A stretch of DNA of 64,000 nt from Campylobacteraceae bacterium (GTDB lineage: Bacteria; Campylobacterota; Campylobacteria; Campylobacterales; Sulfurovaceae): the NCBI GenBank assembly GCA_027080995.1, contig JALWNT010000021.1:1-64000 (forward strand), given 5' to 3'. Under the pieces are notes generated by a model. That model was not told the DNA's origin. It worked only from the letters and a program-made list of their open reading frames with translations, and did no database searches. Position 1 is the stretch's first letter. Each line of letters starts with the position of its first letter. Made by a program: the position numbers and the translations under genes. Positions 14,309-23,310 of this stretch are shown here, in pieces.

Positions 14309-16414
14309 ATGCCCCGGAATGCGGAACGTAAAGAGATCGAGAGTGTCTGCACCTATTGCGGGGTCGGATGCGACATCACCGGCGTAGTGGAAGCAAACCG
14401 CATCGTCAAAATCTACGCCCAGAAAGACGGAGTGGTCAGCCAGGGGAAACTCTGCATCAAAGGCAAATACGGTTTCGATTTCGTCGAAGCCTCGGACCGG
14501 ATCCGCACGCCCCGAGTCGCCCGGCGTTTTCTGGAGCGCAATCCGCAGCTGGCGGAACGATTTGCCGAGAAGTTCACGCCGCTGGACGAAGAGTGGGTGA
14601 CGACCGATCTGGAGACGGCCGCGGAGTTGGCCGCGCTGAAGCTGACGGCGATCAAAAACCAATACGGCGCCGAGAGTTTCTGCGCCATCGGCGGAGCACG
14701 AACCAGCTGCGAAAGCGCTTATCTGTTTCAAAAGTTTTGCCGTGAAAGCGTCGGATCTCCCCACGTGGACAACTGCGCCCGCGTCTGCCACTCCCCCAGC
14801 CTCAAAGGGATGCGCGAAACGATCGGAGAGGGGGCGGCGACCAATCCTTACGACGACATTTACGAGGCGGAGTTTATGATCGTCATCGGCTCCAACACCC
14901 TCGAAGCCCACCCCATCGTCGCCAACCGCATCGTCAATATGGCCCGCACCCACGACAATCTGGCGGTTATCGACGTGCGCCGGACCAAACTCTCGCGTTT
15001 TGCAAAACACGACTGCCTCATCCCCTTCGAATCCAACCTCCTGGTGCTCAATATGATGGCCCGGGTGATCCTCGAAGAGGAGCTCTACGACGAAGAGTTC
15101 GTCCGTACCCGCACCCGAGGCTTCGACGCTTATCGGGAGGCGGTCTTGAACGACCCCTATACCGATCCCTCCTTTTTCACCCGCATCCCGGGCTACGAAG
15201 AGTTGGCGCGGCAGATCCCCAAGATCGCCCGCGAATACGCCATCAAACGCTCGATGATCTTCTGGGGGCTGGGCATCACCGAACATCTCGACGGTTCGGC
15301 CGCGGTGATGGCCATCACCCACCTGGCGCTGCTGACGGGGAACGTCGGCAAAGTCGGGGCGGGGCTGATGCCTCTGCGGGGGCAAAACAACGTCCAGGGG
15401 GCCTGCGACATGGGCTGTCTGCCTTATTACCTTCCCGATTACCGTACGCCGGAGAGAGAAGGGATGATGACCCCGCAGCTCATCGAGGCGATGGGGGAGG
15501 GGCGGATCAAGGCGCTCTTCAATATGGGCGAAGACATTGCCCACATCCACCCCAATCTCAACAAAATCGACCGTGCGTTGGAAAATCTGGAGCTGCTGGT
15601 GGTTCAGGAGCTTTTTATGACGGAGATCGCCCAAAAGGCCGATATCGTTTTCGGGGTCAAATCGGCCTACGAAAAGACCGGGGTCTACGTCAACGCGATG
15701 CGGCGTCTGCATCTTTCGCAGCCGCTGGTGCAGAGCGATCTGCCTGACGATTGGGAAGTGCTTCAACTCATCGACCGCAAGATGGGAGGAGACTTCGACT
15801 ATGCCGACAGCGAAGCGGTCTGGGAAGAGGTGCGCCGCGTGGCGCCCGAACGTTTCAGAGGTGCGGCTTACTACCGGCTGAAGCGGCATAGGAAACGGGG
15901 GATGCAGTGGCCGATCTATCACGAGGATACACCGATTTTGCATCTGCTCGACTTCCGGACGGAAGACGGATTGGGGCGCTATCGGTACCATCCGTGGAGG
16001 CCGAGAGGGATGGTGGTCGAACTTCTTGAGGGAAGTTTCCGCCCCGAGGAGCATACCCGGCGCTACCTGACGACGGGTCGGACACTGGCGCAGTACAACA
16101 ATGCTGCCCAGACACAACGCAGCCGGAAGCTTGCTTCCCGTTATCCGGACGATCTGCTCTGGGCCCATCCCGACGACGAAGAGCGTTTCGGAGATCGGGT
16201 CATTCTGCGTACGGAACACGGTGAGAGTGACGCGCTCTCTTTGCGTTACAGTGAGGGAATCCTCCCCGGGACCCTCTATGCGACCTTCCATCACGCCCGC
16301 AGCGGCATCAACCGCCTCTTCGGGGACGAGGCCGACGCGATGATTTTGACGCCTCGTTTCAAATCCCTGAAGGTGGAGGTCCTGCCCGTGGGTGACGAGA
16401 TCGGATGCAGCTGA
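14309..16414 (+). CDS. Molybdopterin oxidoreductase, formate dehydrogenase alpha-like, Cys type
   Basis: 701 residues, about the size of E. coli FdhF. A [4Fe-4S] site (Cys14, 17, 21, 49) opens the protein; the molybdenum ligand is Cys160 in DNCARVCHSPS, followed by the catalytic His161 of formate dehydrogenases (selenocysteine in FdhF). The bis-MGD domains and a C-terminal beta barrel (ending near AQYNNAAQTQ and FHHARSGINRLFG) are present. No Tat signal is visible, so it is cytoplasmic. No electron-transfer, membrane or chaperone subunit lies beside it; the next gene is yraN. Formate oxidation is the best guess, but related enzymes use other substrates. Confidence 0.8.
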   Translation: MPRNAERKEIESVCTYCGVGCDITGVVEANRIVKIYAQKDGVVSQGKLCIKGKYGFDFVEASDRIRTPRVARRFLERNPQLAERFAEKFTPLDEEWVTTDLETAAELAALKLTAIKNQYGAESFCAIGGARTSCESAYLFQKFCRESVGSPHVDNCARVCHSPSLKGMRETIGEGAATNPYDDIYEAEFMIVIGSNTLEAHPIVANRIVNMARTHDNLAVIDVRRTKLSRFAKHDCLIPFESNLLVLNMMARVILEEELYDEEFVRTRTRGFDAYREAVLNDPYTDPSFFTRIPGYEELARQIPKIAREYAIKRSMIFWGLGITEHLDGSAAVMAITHLALLTGNVGKVGAGLMPLRGQNNVQGACDMGCLPYYLPDYRTPEREGMMTPQLIEAMGEGRIKALFNMGEDIAHIHPNLNKIDRALENLELLVVQELFMTEIAQKADIVFGVKSAYEKTGVYVNAMRRLHLSQPLVQSDLPDDWEVLQLIDRKMGGDFDYADSEAVWEEVRRVAPERFRGAAYYRLKRHRKRGMQWPIYHEDTPILHLLDFRTEDGLGRYRYHPWRPRGMVVELLEGSFRPEEHTRRYLTTGRTLAQYNNAAQTQRSRKLASRYPDDLLWAHPDDEERFGDRVILRTEHGESDALSLRYSEGILPGTLYATFHHARSGINRLFGDEADAMILTPRFKSLKVEVLPVGDEIGCS

Positions 16415-16758
16415 TGCGGCGTGCGCGTTTGAGAGAGTTTGGACAAGAGAGCGAAGAGTTGGCGACCCGTTTTCTCGAAACAGCGGGATTCAAAATCCTC
16501 GAGCGCAACTTTTATGCCCGGAAAATGGGAGAGATCGATATCGTGGCGGAAAGAGGAGGCGTTTTGCATTTCATCGAAGTCAAAAGCGCCGGACGCGATT
16601 TCGATCCCATCTACAATCTGACCCCGGCGAAACTGCGTCGCGTCGTCAATTCCGCCCACTATTACTTGAAAGTCAAAAACCTGGATTTCCCCTACTGCAT
16701 CGATGCGCTTCTGATCCGTCGGGGGGAAGTGGAGTTGATCGAGAATATCACCGTTTGA
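16405..16758 (+). CDS. YraN/UPF0102-family nuclease-like protein
   Basis: 117 residues. The restriction-endonuclease-like core is GEIDIVAERGGVLHFIEVKSA, with the D...ExK residues of a PD-(D/E)xK nuclease. The family is linked to DNA processing or branched DNA but has no settled role. Two starts are possible: ATG at 16405, or ATG at 16414 sharing a base with the previous stop (TGATG). Its 3' end overlaps the convergent EAL-protein gene by 11 bp. Confidence 0.85.
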   Translation: MQLMRRARLREFGQESEELATRFLETAGFKILERNFYARKMGEIDIVAERGGVLHFIEVKSAGRDFDPIYNLTPAKLRRVVNSAHYYLKVKNLDFPYCIDALLIRRGEVELIENITV

Positions 16759-18547
16759 AAAGCGCCGCCGGGTGGGTGATGAAATACTGGAACTCCAGTT
16801 GGGAAACCGGTTTGGAGAAGAGATATCCCTGAAGATAATCGGCACCGAGACTGCTGAGGGTCTTAGCATCATCAACCGTTTCGATCCCCTCGGCGACGAT
16901 GGTCATTCCCAACGCGTGCCCGAGGCGAATCATACTGGTGACGATGTGGCGATTGTCAGGATTTTGGTTGATATCACTGACAAAACCACGGTCGATCTTC
17001 AACGTTTCGATGGGAAACTCGGCCAGATAGGCGAAGGAAGAGTATCCCGTACCAAAGTCGTCGAGTGCGATGGCAATGTCGAGTTTTTTGAGTTCCTGAA
17101 GTCTTTGGTGGGTGAGAGTAGGATTGCGCATCGAGGAGTGCTCCGTGATCTCGAGTTTAAGTTTTGAATCACCGATCTCGTAACGTGAGAGAAGGTTAGC
17201 GACGTTGGTGACAAAATCCGGATCCTCTAGCTCCCGAAGAGAGAGGTTGACATTGAGGGTGAGAGGAGGAAAACCGAATGAGTTCCAGCTGCTCATATGG
17301 CGTAGAGCCTCTTTCAATACATAGCGACCGATATCGAGGATAAGACCGCTGCGTTCGGCAATGGGAATGAAAAGGTCAGGAGAAATGATTCCCCGTTCGG
17401 GATGGTGCCAACGTATCAAGACCTCCGCACCGAAAAGCGTGTAACTTCCCCCCCGGATAATCGGCTGAAAATAGAGTTTGATCTCTTCATTTTCCAAAGC
17501 TCTCTTGATCTCCTCATTGAGGCGATGCTCCTTGTCTTTTGTGGCTTCATGGCTTTCGTCGGCGACGACAAGTTGTCCCTGGCCCGCCTCCTGAGCCTCC
17601 GCAAGGGCACTGTAGGCTCCGTCTAGCAGTTCATGGAGAGTCTTTTCTCGGGGATAGAAGCTGACACCGCCGGAAAAACTGAGATTGTCCTCTTCCCCTT
17701 TTTGAGTATACCGGGTGTGAAAACGCTGCTGAAAATTTTGAAAAAGGGCGTAAATCTCATCAAAATCGTTTGTTTCATTGATGAGAAGTAGAAACGTGAC
17801 GTAGTTAAGATGATAGATCGAGAGGCGGGGATTCTCTTCGGCGACTTCACGCAGTGTATGAGCGAAGGTGTCTATGATGCGTCCCATTTCGCTATAACCC
17901 AGAATGGATCGGAAATAGGAGGGATTATCCAATTCGACTACCATAACGGAAAAATGGCGATTTTTTGAGAGACTGCTTGTCATTCGCGTGATATCGCCGA
18001 ATGCCTGCATTTGATTGGGGAGACCGGTGAGCGGATTGAGATGGTGCATCTTCATCAATTTTTTTTCGCAGCTTCGGTCATGGAAAGAGAAAACAGTGTA
18101 TCGCTGAGGCGTAGTGCTAAAACGAACAGTTTTGAGTGAAAGGCCCAAGGTTCGGTCATCCTGTGCCGCCAATCTTACTTCATTGAAGAAGCTGGAGTCG
18201 TTTCGCTTGTTGACCCGATGGTATTCAATGAGTCCACTCATTGTGAAAGTCTGATTTTCATTCGGAAGAAAAAACTCTAGACGGGAATCAAGCGACTGAA
18301 GAGACTCATCTTCTGAGAGTGAAAGTAACTTTTTGGCAGAGAGGTTGGTAAAAACAACTTTTCCACTCCGATCTATTATGATTGTAGCGTCTTCCGACAA
18401 TTGACAGGCTTCACGAAATTTGGCAGTGAGTGTGGAGGGATCTTCTTTCTGGGAAATGATCTCTTTTTTCTCTTTTTTATAAAGGAAAAGAAGAAGGATA
18501 ACAAGCCCTCCCACTCCCGCTAATATTATTTGATACTCATTACTCAT
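16748..18547 (-). CDS. Membrane PAS-GGDEF-EAL protein, probable c-di-GMP phosphodiesterase
   Basis: 599 residues: one N-terminal membrane helix (YQIILAGVGGLVILLLFLY), a PAS-like domain (about 45-155), a GGDEF-derived domain (about 165-320) that has lost its active-site motif (HLNYVTFLLL replaces GGDEF), and an EAL domain (about 335-590). In the EAL domain EVL stands for EAL, but the metal-binding Glu is kept, and LDDFGTGYSS and EGIE are intact. It should therefore degrade c-di-GMP, with the dead GGDEF domain as a regulator. The gene is more AT-rich than its neighbours, like the other EAL gene and the pilus operon. Confidence 0.85.
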   Translation of the reverse strand: MSNEYQIILAGVGGLVILLLFLYKKEKKEIISQKEDPSTLTAKFREACQLSEDATIIIDRSGKVVFTNLSAKKLLSLSEDESLQSLDSRLEFFLPNENQTFTMSGLIEYHRVNKRNDSSFFNEVRLAAQDDRTLGLSLKTVRFSTTPQRYTVFSFHDRSCEKKLMKMHHLNPLTGLPNQMQAFGDITRMTSSLSKNRHFSVMVVELDNPSYFRSILGYSEMGRIIDTFAHTLREVAEENPRLSIYHLNYVTFLLLINETNDFDEIYALFQNFQQRFHTRYTQKGEEDNLSFSGGVSFYPREKTLHELLDGAYSALAEAQEAGQGQLVVADESHEATKDKEHRLNEEIKRALENEEIKLYFQPIIRGGSYTLFGAEVLIRWHHPERGIISPDLFIPIAERSGLILDIGRYVLKEALRHMSSWNSFGFPPLTLNVNLSLRELEDPDFVTNVANLLSRYEIGDSKLKLEITEHSSMRNPTLTHQRLQELKKLDIAIALDDFGTGYSSFAYLAEFPIETLKIDRGFVSDINQNPDNRHIVTSMIRLGHALGMTIVAEGIETVDDAKTLSSLGADYLQGYLFSKPVSQLEFQYFITHPAALFKR

Positions 18548-18666
18548 GATACAAACTGTTCATTCCTGTTTATTTTCCTTTATTTTGCTGTATTGTATCA
18601 ACAATACTATGAATATTTCCGGAAAGAATAAACAAAAATGGTTAATAAAGACTTTATCTTTTTGTG

Positions 18667-18672
18667 TATAAT
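18667..18672 (+). promoter_or_regulatory. Probable trxA promoter (-10)
   Basis: TATAAT with an upstream TGTG (TTTGTGTATAATCACG), 33 bp before the trxA ATG. The region before it is rich in A/T tracts, as is usual for Campylobacterota promoters. Confidence 0.55.
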
Positions 18673-18705
18673 CACGAACCTAAAATCATACGAAAAGGAT
18701 TCTCA

Positions 18706-19026
18706 ATGGCAAAATACATTGAACTGAACAAGTCGAATTTCGACGAAACCATCAAAGAGGGCGTCGCTCTCGTCGACTTCTGGGCTCCCTGGTGCGGGCC
18801 CTGCCGGATGATCGCTCCCGTCATCGAAGAGTTGGCCGAAGAGTACGACGGCAAAGCCAAAATCTGCAAAGTCAACACCGACGAAGAGCAGGAGATTGCC
18901 GTCAAATACGGGATTCGTTCCATTCCTACGATCCTCTTCTTCAAAAACGGTGAGTTGGTCGATCAGATGGTCGGTGCCGCGGGCAAAGAGGTCTTCGCTC
19001 AGAAGCTCGACGCTCTGCTGGCCTAA
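18706..19026 (+). CDS. trxA: Thioredoxin
   Basis: 106 residues, normal size. Active site WAPWCGPC (Cys30, Cys33), cis-proline in SIPTILFF. It reduces protein disulfides in the cytoplasm and is recharged by the product of the next gene. The ATG at 18706 has AAAAGGATTCTCA before it; an in-frame ATG at 18664 lies at the promoter and is rejected. About 100 bp separate it from trxB. Confidence 0.97.
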   Translation: MAKYIELNKSNFDETIKEGVALVDFWAPWCGPCRMIAPVIEELAEEYDGKAKICKVNTDEEQEIAVKYGIRSIPTILFFKNGELVDQMVGAAGKEVFAQKLDALLA

Positions 19027-19130
19027 GCCCTGCAGCGGGAGGAGAGCCCTTCCCCCGTTTTTCGAAGGATTTCCCCAGAAAGTGAAGTGCGTTTTTGGGA
19101 AATCTTTCATCTCAGTGGAAAGGAGAGAGT

Positions 19131-20081
19131 ATGCTCGATTGTGCGATAGTCGGAGGGGGGCCGGCGGGATTGACCGCCGGACTCTATGCTACCCGTGGAG
19201 GCCTCAAAGAGGTCGTGATGTACGAGATGGGGATGCCCGGCGGACAGATCACCCAGAGCAGCGAGATCGAGAACTATCCGGGAGTCTTCCGCGAAGATCC
19301 CCCGTTGACGGGAATGGAGCTGATGGAACCCTGGCCGGCGCAGTGTATGCACTTCGGCCTCAAACATGAGATGAAAGAGGTGCGCCGCATCCGAAAATCG
19401 GGCGGGCGCTTCGTGATCGAACTGGCCGGGGACGAGGAGGTCGAAGCCAAAAGCGTCATTGTTTCTACCGGTAGCACGCCTAAGCGTGCGGGTTTCAAGG
19501 GCGAGGAGGAGTTTTTCGGTCGCGGGATCAGCACCTGCGCCACCTGCGACGGTTTCTTCTACAAGGACAAAGAGGTCGCCGTCCTGGGCGGCGGAGATAC
19601 CGCGCTGGAAGAGGCGCTCTATCTTGCCAACATCTGCTCCAAAGTCTACGTGATCCATCGCCGCGAAACGTTCCGTGCGGCCCCGCCGACCGTGGAGCGG
19701 GCTCAGAAAAACGAAAAGATTGAATTTATCCTCAACGCTTCCGTCGAGGAGGCCTTCGGGGATGCGACGGGTCTGCAGGGGGTGCGCATCGCTTTCAATG
19801 ACGGTCGCGAGCCGATGACACTGAACGTTCCGGGGCTTTTTGTCTTTGTGGGCAACAACGTCAACAACAAGGTGCTTCGGCAAGAGGACGGCAGCTTCCT
19901 CTGTGAAGTGAACGAGCAGGGTCAGGTGATCGTGGATCTCAATATGCACACGTCCGTCCCCGGCCTCTACGCCGCGGGCGATCTGAGGATCGAGGCGGCC
20001 AAGCAGGTCGTCTGCGCCGCCGCCGACGGAGCCGTCGCGGGCATGCAGGCCCTGCACTACGTACAGCAACAGGAGGCGTAA
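19131..20081 (+). CDS. trxB: Thioredoxin-disulfide reductase
   Basis: 316 residues. FAD motif [17 protein letters not shown] at the N-terminus, redox pair CATCDG in the middle, NADPH-binding [13 protein letters not shown], and the C-terminal FAD segment LYAAGDL. It passes electrons from NADPH to thioredoxin. The start at 19131 has GGAAAGGAGAGAGT upstream. The stop and the dapB start share a base (TAATG), an operon link. TrxB and TrxA side by side make a complete disulfide-reducing pair. Confidence 0.96.
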   Translation: MLDCAIVGGGPAGLTAGLYATRGGLKEVVMYEMGMPGGQITQSSEIENYPGVFREDPPLTGMELMEPWPAQCMHFGLKHEMKEVRRIRKSGGRFVIELAGDEEVEAKSVIVSTGSTPKRAGFKGEEEFFGRGISTCATCDGFFYKDKEVAVLGGGDTALEEALYLANICSKVYVIHRRETFRAAPPTVERAQKNEKIEFILNASVEEAFGDATGLQGVRIAFNDGREPMTLNVPGLFVFVGNNVNNKVLRQEDGSFLCEVNEQGQVIVDLNMHTSVPGLYAAGDLRIEAAKQVVCAAADGAVAGMQALHYVQQQEA

Positions 20082-20851
20082 TGGCGACAAAAGTAGGAAT
20101 CCTCGGAGCGACGGGACGGATGGGTACCCATCTGATTCGCAACACCGTCGACGATCCCGAGCTGGAACTGGCTGCCGTTCACGTTTACGACGAACTCAAA
20201 GAGCCTCTGCCCGAAGGGGTGCTGGCGACCAACAGCATCGCCGAGCTGCTCAAAGCCGTCGATGTTGTGGTCGACTTTTCGGCTCCGGGGGCGACGCAGG
20301 AGCTTTGCGAGTCGGCGATGGAGACCCCCCGCGCCCTCGTCATCGCCACGACGGGCCTGACGGAGCATCAGCAAAATCTCATCGTCGAAGCCTCCAAGGA
20401 GATGCCGGTCCTCTACTCCTCCAATATGTCGGCGGGAATCGCCCTGCTCAAACAGTTGGTGGAGCAGGTCTCCCGCACACTGAAGGACTTCGACATCGAA
20501 ATCGTCGAGATGCACCACCGCCACAAAGTCGACGCCCCCAGCGGGACGGCGCTGACTCTGGGCGAATTCGCCGCCAAGGGGCGGGGTCTCGACCTGGAGA
20601 AGGTCCGCGTCAGCGGCCGAGACGGGCAGATCGGCCCCCGCAGCAAGGACGAGATCGCCGTGATGGCGTTGCGCGGCGGGGACATCGTCGGGCGCCATAC
20701 CGTCGGCTTCTACAACGACGGTGAGTACCTCGAACTCAACCACACCGCCACGAGCCGCGAGACCTTCTCCAAAGGGGCGCTGCGTGCCGCCAAATGGCTT
20801 GTCGGCCAGAAGCCGGGCTTTTACACCATCAACGACTGCCTCGGTATCTGA
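20081..20851 (+). CDS. dapB: 4-hydroxy-tetrahydrodipicolinate reductase
   Basis: 256 residues. It reduces hydroxytetrahydrodipicolinate with NAD(P)H in lysine and diaminopimelate synthesis. Nucleotide motif VGILGATGRMG; signature EMHHRHKVDAPSGTAL; C-terminal FYTINDCLGI. It is translationally coupled to trxB. The next 117 bp to purF hold no gene that I can support. Confidence 0.96.
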   Translation: MATKVGILGATGRMGTHLIRNTVDDPELELAAVHVYDELKEPLPEGVLATNSIAELLKAVDVVVDFSAPGATQELCESAMETPRALVIATTGLTEHQQNLIVEASKEMPVLYSSNMSAGIALLKQLVEQVSRTLKDFDIEIVEMHHRHKVDAPSGTALTLGEFAAKGRGLDLEKVRVSGRDGQIGPRSKDEIAVMALRGGDIVGRHTVGFYNDGEYLELNHTATSRETFSKGALRAAKWLVGQKPGFYTINDCLGI

Positions 20852-20968
20852 CCCTTTGATGAAATCTATGCGAAAAAGCTCGAAAATCGTCGAAGAGAGA
20901 CGTGGAAATCCGGTGTGTACTTCACGCCTCTTTCTTCCGTTTGTATCCGAACATAAAGGAGCCCTCTG

Positions 20969-22339
20969 ATGTGTGCCGTCGTCGGAGTCTTCGGCAGTGA
21001 AAACGCCGCGAAAATCGCCTACTACGCCCTCTTTGCCATGCAGCATCGCGGGCAGGAATCTTCGGGAATCAGCGCCGCCGACGGAGAGCGGATCCGCCTG
21101 ATCAAAGACCGGGGGCTCGTGACCGAAGTTTTCGATGAATCGAGCTTCGAGCTCCTCTCCGGTCCCTGCGCCATCGGACACAACCGCTACTCCACCGCGG
21201 GGAAGGATTCGGTCCTGGATGCCCAGCCGGTCTTCGCCCGCTATCTGCTGGGGGAGATCTCCGTCGCGCACAACGGCAACCTCGTGAACAAAGAGGAGGT
21301 TCGCCGGCGGCTCATCAAACGCGGAGCGATCTTCCAGACCGATATGGATACCGAAAACATCGTACACCTGATCGCCAAAAGTCAGGAAGAGCACTTGGTC
21401 GATCGGATCAAAGATATGCTGGCCAAGATCGAGGGGGCTTATTGCCTGATCATCCAGAGCCGCTCCAAAATGTTCGTCATCCGTGACCGCTTCGGCATTC
21501 GCCCCCTGAGTATGGGCCGCCTCCCCGACGGGGGATGGGTCGTCGCCAGCGAAACCTGTGCGCTGGATCTGGTCGATGCGGAGTTCGTCCGCGATGTTCG
21601 CCCCGGAGAGATGCTGATCTTCGAAGAGGGCAAAGAGCCGCTCAGCGAGCAGATTTTCGAACCCGACTACCGCCCCTGCGCTTTCGAATACATCTATTTC
21701 GCCCGCCCCGATTCGATCATCGACGGCAAGAACGTCTACGAAAGACGGGTGCGGATGGGCCGCAGACTGGCCGAAGAGCAGCCGGCCGACGTCGATCTGG
21801 TCCTGCCCGTGCCCGACAGCGGGGTCGCTGCGGCGATGGGCTTCGCCGAGGGGCTGGGGATTCCTTTCGAGATGGGCATCGTCCGCAACCACTATGTCGG
21901 CCGGACCTTCATCGAACCGACCCAGCAGATCCGCGACCTGAAAGTCAAGCTCAAACTCTCCCCCATCCGTTATCTGATCGAAGGCAAACGCATCGCCATC
22001 GTCGATGACTCTTTGGTACGAGGGACCACCTCGCGGCAGATCGTACGGATGCTGCGGGAGGCGGGCGCCAAAGAGGTGCATATGCGTATCGCCGCCCCCG
22101 AGATCAAATTCCCCTGCCGTTACGGCATCGACACCCCCACGCAGGCGGAGCTGATCTCCACCCGCTACACCCCCGAAGAGATCGCCGAGTACATCGGAGC
22201 CGACAGCCTGGGCTTCCTCTCCGTCGAGGGCTTGGTCGATGCGCTGGGGCGCGATCGCAGCTATTCCCTGGTCAGTTTCGACGGCCAATATTTTGCCGGA
22301 GGTTGCGCCGAGTCCACCGATTGCCGGGGGCGCTCTTGA
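20969..22339 (+). CDS. purF: Amidophosphoribosyltransferase
   Basis: 456 residues. It makes phosphoribosylamine from PRPP and glutamine, the first purine step. Cys2 directly after the start Met is the glutaminase nucleophile (MCAVVGVFG), with no propeptide, as expected when only Met is removed. HRGQESSGI, HNRYST and the PRPP loop IAIVDDSLVRGTTS are clear. An AAAGGAGCCCTCTG ribosome-binding site precedes the ATG. Confidence 0.96.
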   Translation: MCAVVGVFGSENAAKIAYYALFAMQHRGQESSGISAADGERIRLIKDRGLVTEVFDESSFELLSGPCAIGHNRYSTAGKDSVLDAQPVFARYLLGEISVAHNGNLVNKEEVRRRLIKRGAIFQTDMDTENIVHLIAKSQEEHLVDRIKDMLAKIEGAYCLIIQSRSKMFVIRDRFGIRPLSMGRLPDGGWVVASETCALDLVDAEFVRDVRPGEMLIFEEGKEPLSEQIFEPDYRPCAFEYIYFARPDSIIDGKNVYERRVRMGRRLAEEQPADVDLVLPVPDSGVAAAMGFAEGLGIPFEMGIVRNHYVGRTFIEPTQQIRDLKVKLKLSPIRYLIEGKRIAIVDDSLVRGTTSRQIVRMLREAGAKEVHMRIAAPEIKFPCRYGIDTPTQAELISTRYTPEEIAEYIGADSLGFLSVEGLVDALGRDRSYSLVSFDGQYFAGGCAESTDCRGRS

Positions 22340-23310
22340 GCCATCGCGAAGAGCTGAAGCCTCTGAACACTTTCGGCCGTTATCTTCGGCGGAAGTTCGG
22401 AGAGCGGGTCCGCAAAGTCCCGATAGGCCTCAGCGGATTTACCTGCCCCAACATCGACGGCACCGTCGCCCGCGGCGGCTGCACCTTCTGCCTCAACGAA
22501 TCCTTCAGCCCCAATCTCGCCAAAAACGCCGAAAAAGTTTTTCTGAATCTCCACAGCAGTGAAAATCCTCTTCTTCAAAAGCAGTTGCTGGAACTTCGAA
22601 CCCAGTTCACGACGACGAGCCAGCTCTTTCGGGAACGTGAAGGTGTGCGTCGTTACCTGGTCTATTTCCAGGCATTTACCAACACTTACGCGCCTTTCGA
22701 GACGCTCAAAGCCCTCTACGAAGAGGCGCTGAGCTACCCGGGAGTCGTAGGGCTCAGCATCGGGACCCGCAGCGACAGCGTCACCCCCGAGACCCTCGAC
22801 TATCTCGCCGAACTCTCCCAGAAGTACGAAATCTGGATCGAATACGGTATCCAGTCGATCTACGACGAGACGCTGGAGCGGATCAATCGGGGGCACGACG
22901 CCCTGAATGTCGAGCGCGCGATCAAAGAGGCCAAAGCGCGCGGGCTCAATGTCTGCGGACATTTGATCTTCGGCCTGCCGGGGGAAAACAGGGAGATGAT
23001 GCTCGACTCCGCCCGGGCCGCCTACGACTGGGGGATCGATTCGATCAAATACCACCCCCTCTACGTCGTCAAAAACACACTCCTGGCCAACGAATACCGG
23101 CGGGGGGAATTCACCCCTATTACTTTCGAAGATTACGCCGAAGTCCTCGCCGACGCTCTGGAGCTCAAACCCGAATCGATCACCGTCCAACGTCTTACCG
23201 CCGGGATCGACGATGATACGCTCCTGGCTCCCCAATGGTGCGGCTGGAGCAAAAACCGGATGATGGCCGGCCTGCGTGAAAAACTCGCGAAGAGGAATAT
23301 CCTCATTTAG
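22336..23310 (+). CDS. TIGR01212/YhcC-family radical SAM protein
   Basis: About 324 residues from a TTG at 22336 whose TTGA overlaps the purF stop; GGGGG lies just upstream, and the N-terminus then reads SHREELKPLNTFGRYLRRKF, typical of the family. The cluster motif is CPNIDGTVARGGCTFC, the elongated spacing seen in YhcC and the Elp3-like group; HLIFGLPGENREMML is the SAM-binding part. The function of the family is not settled (RNA or protein modification). Its end overlaps the convergent deacetylase gene by 8 bp. Confidence 0.85.
   Translation: MSHREELKPLNTFGRYLRRKFGERVRKVPIGLSGFTCPNIDGTVARGGCTFCLNESFSPNLAKNAEKVFLNLHSSENPLLQKQLLELRTQFTTTSQLFREREGVRRYLVYFQAFTNTYAPFETLKALYEEALSYPGVVGLSIGTRSDSVTPETLDYLAELSQKYEIWIEYGIQSIYDETLERINRGHDALNVERAIKEAKARGLNVCGHLIFGLPGENREMMLDSARAAYDWGIDSIKYHPLYVVKNTLLANEYRRGEFTPITFEDYAEVLADALELKPESITVQRLTAGIDDDTLLAPQWCGWSKNRMMAGLREKLAKRNILI

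Noticed and set aside
14210-16294. A 694-codon open frame opposite the formate dehydrogenase-like gene
   Set aside because: Antisense shadow of a complete molybdopterin oxidoreductase.
20057-22288. A 743-codon open frame opposite trxB-dapB-purF (minus strand)
   Set aside because: It is the complement of three well-recognised genes; long antisense frames are expected in GC-rich coding DNA with this codon use, and the product resembles no family.
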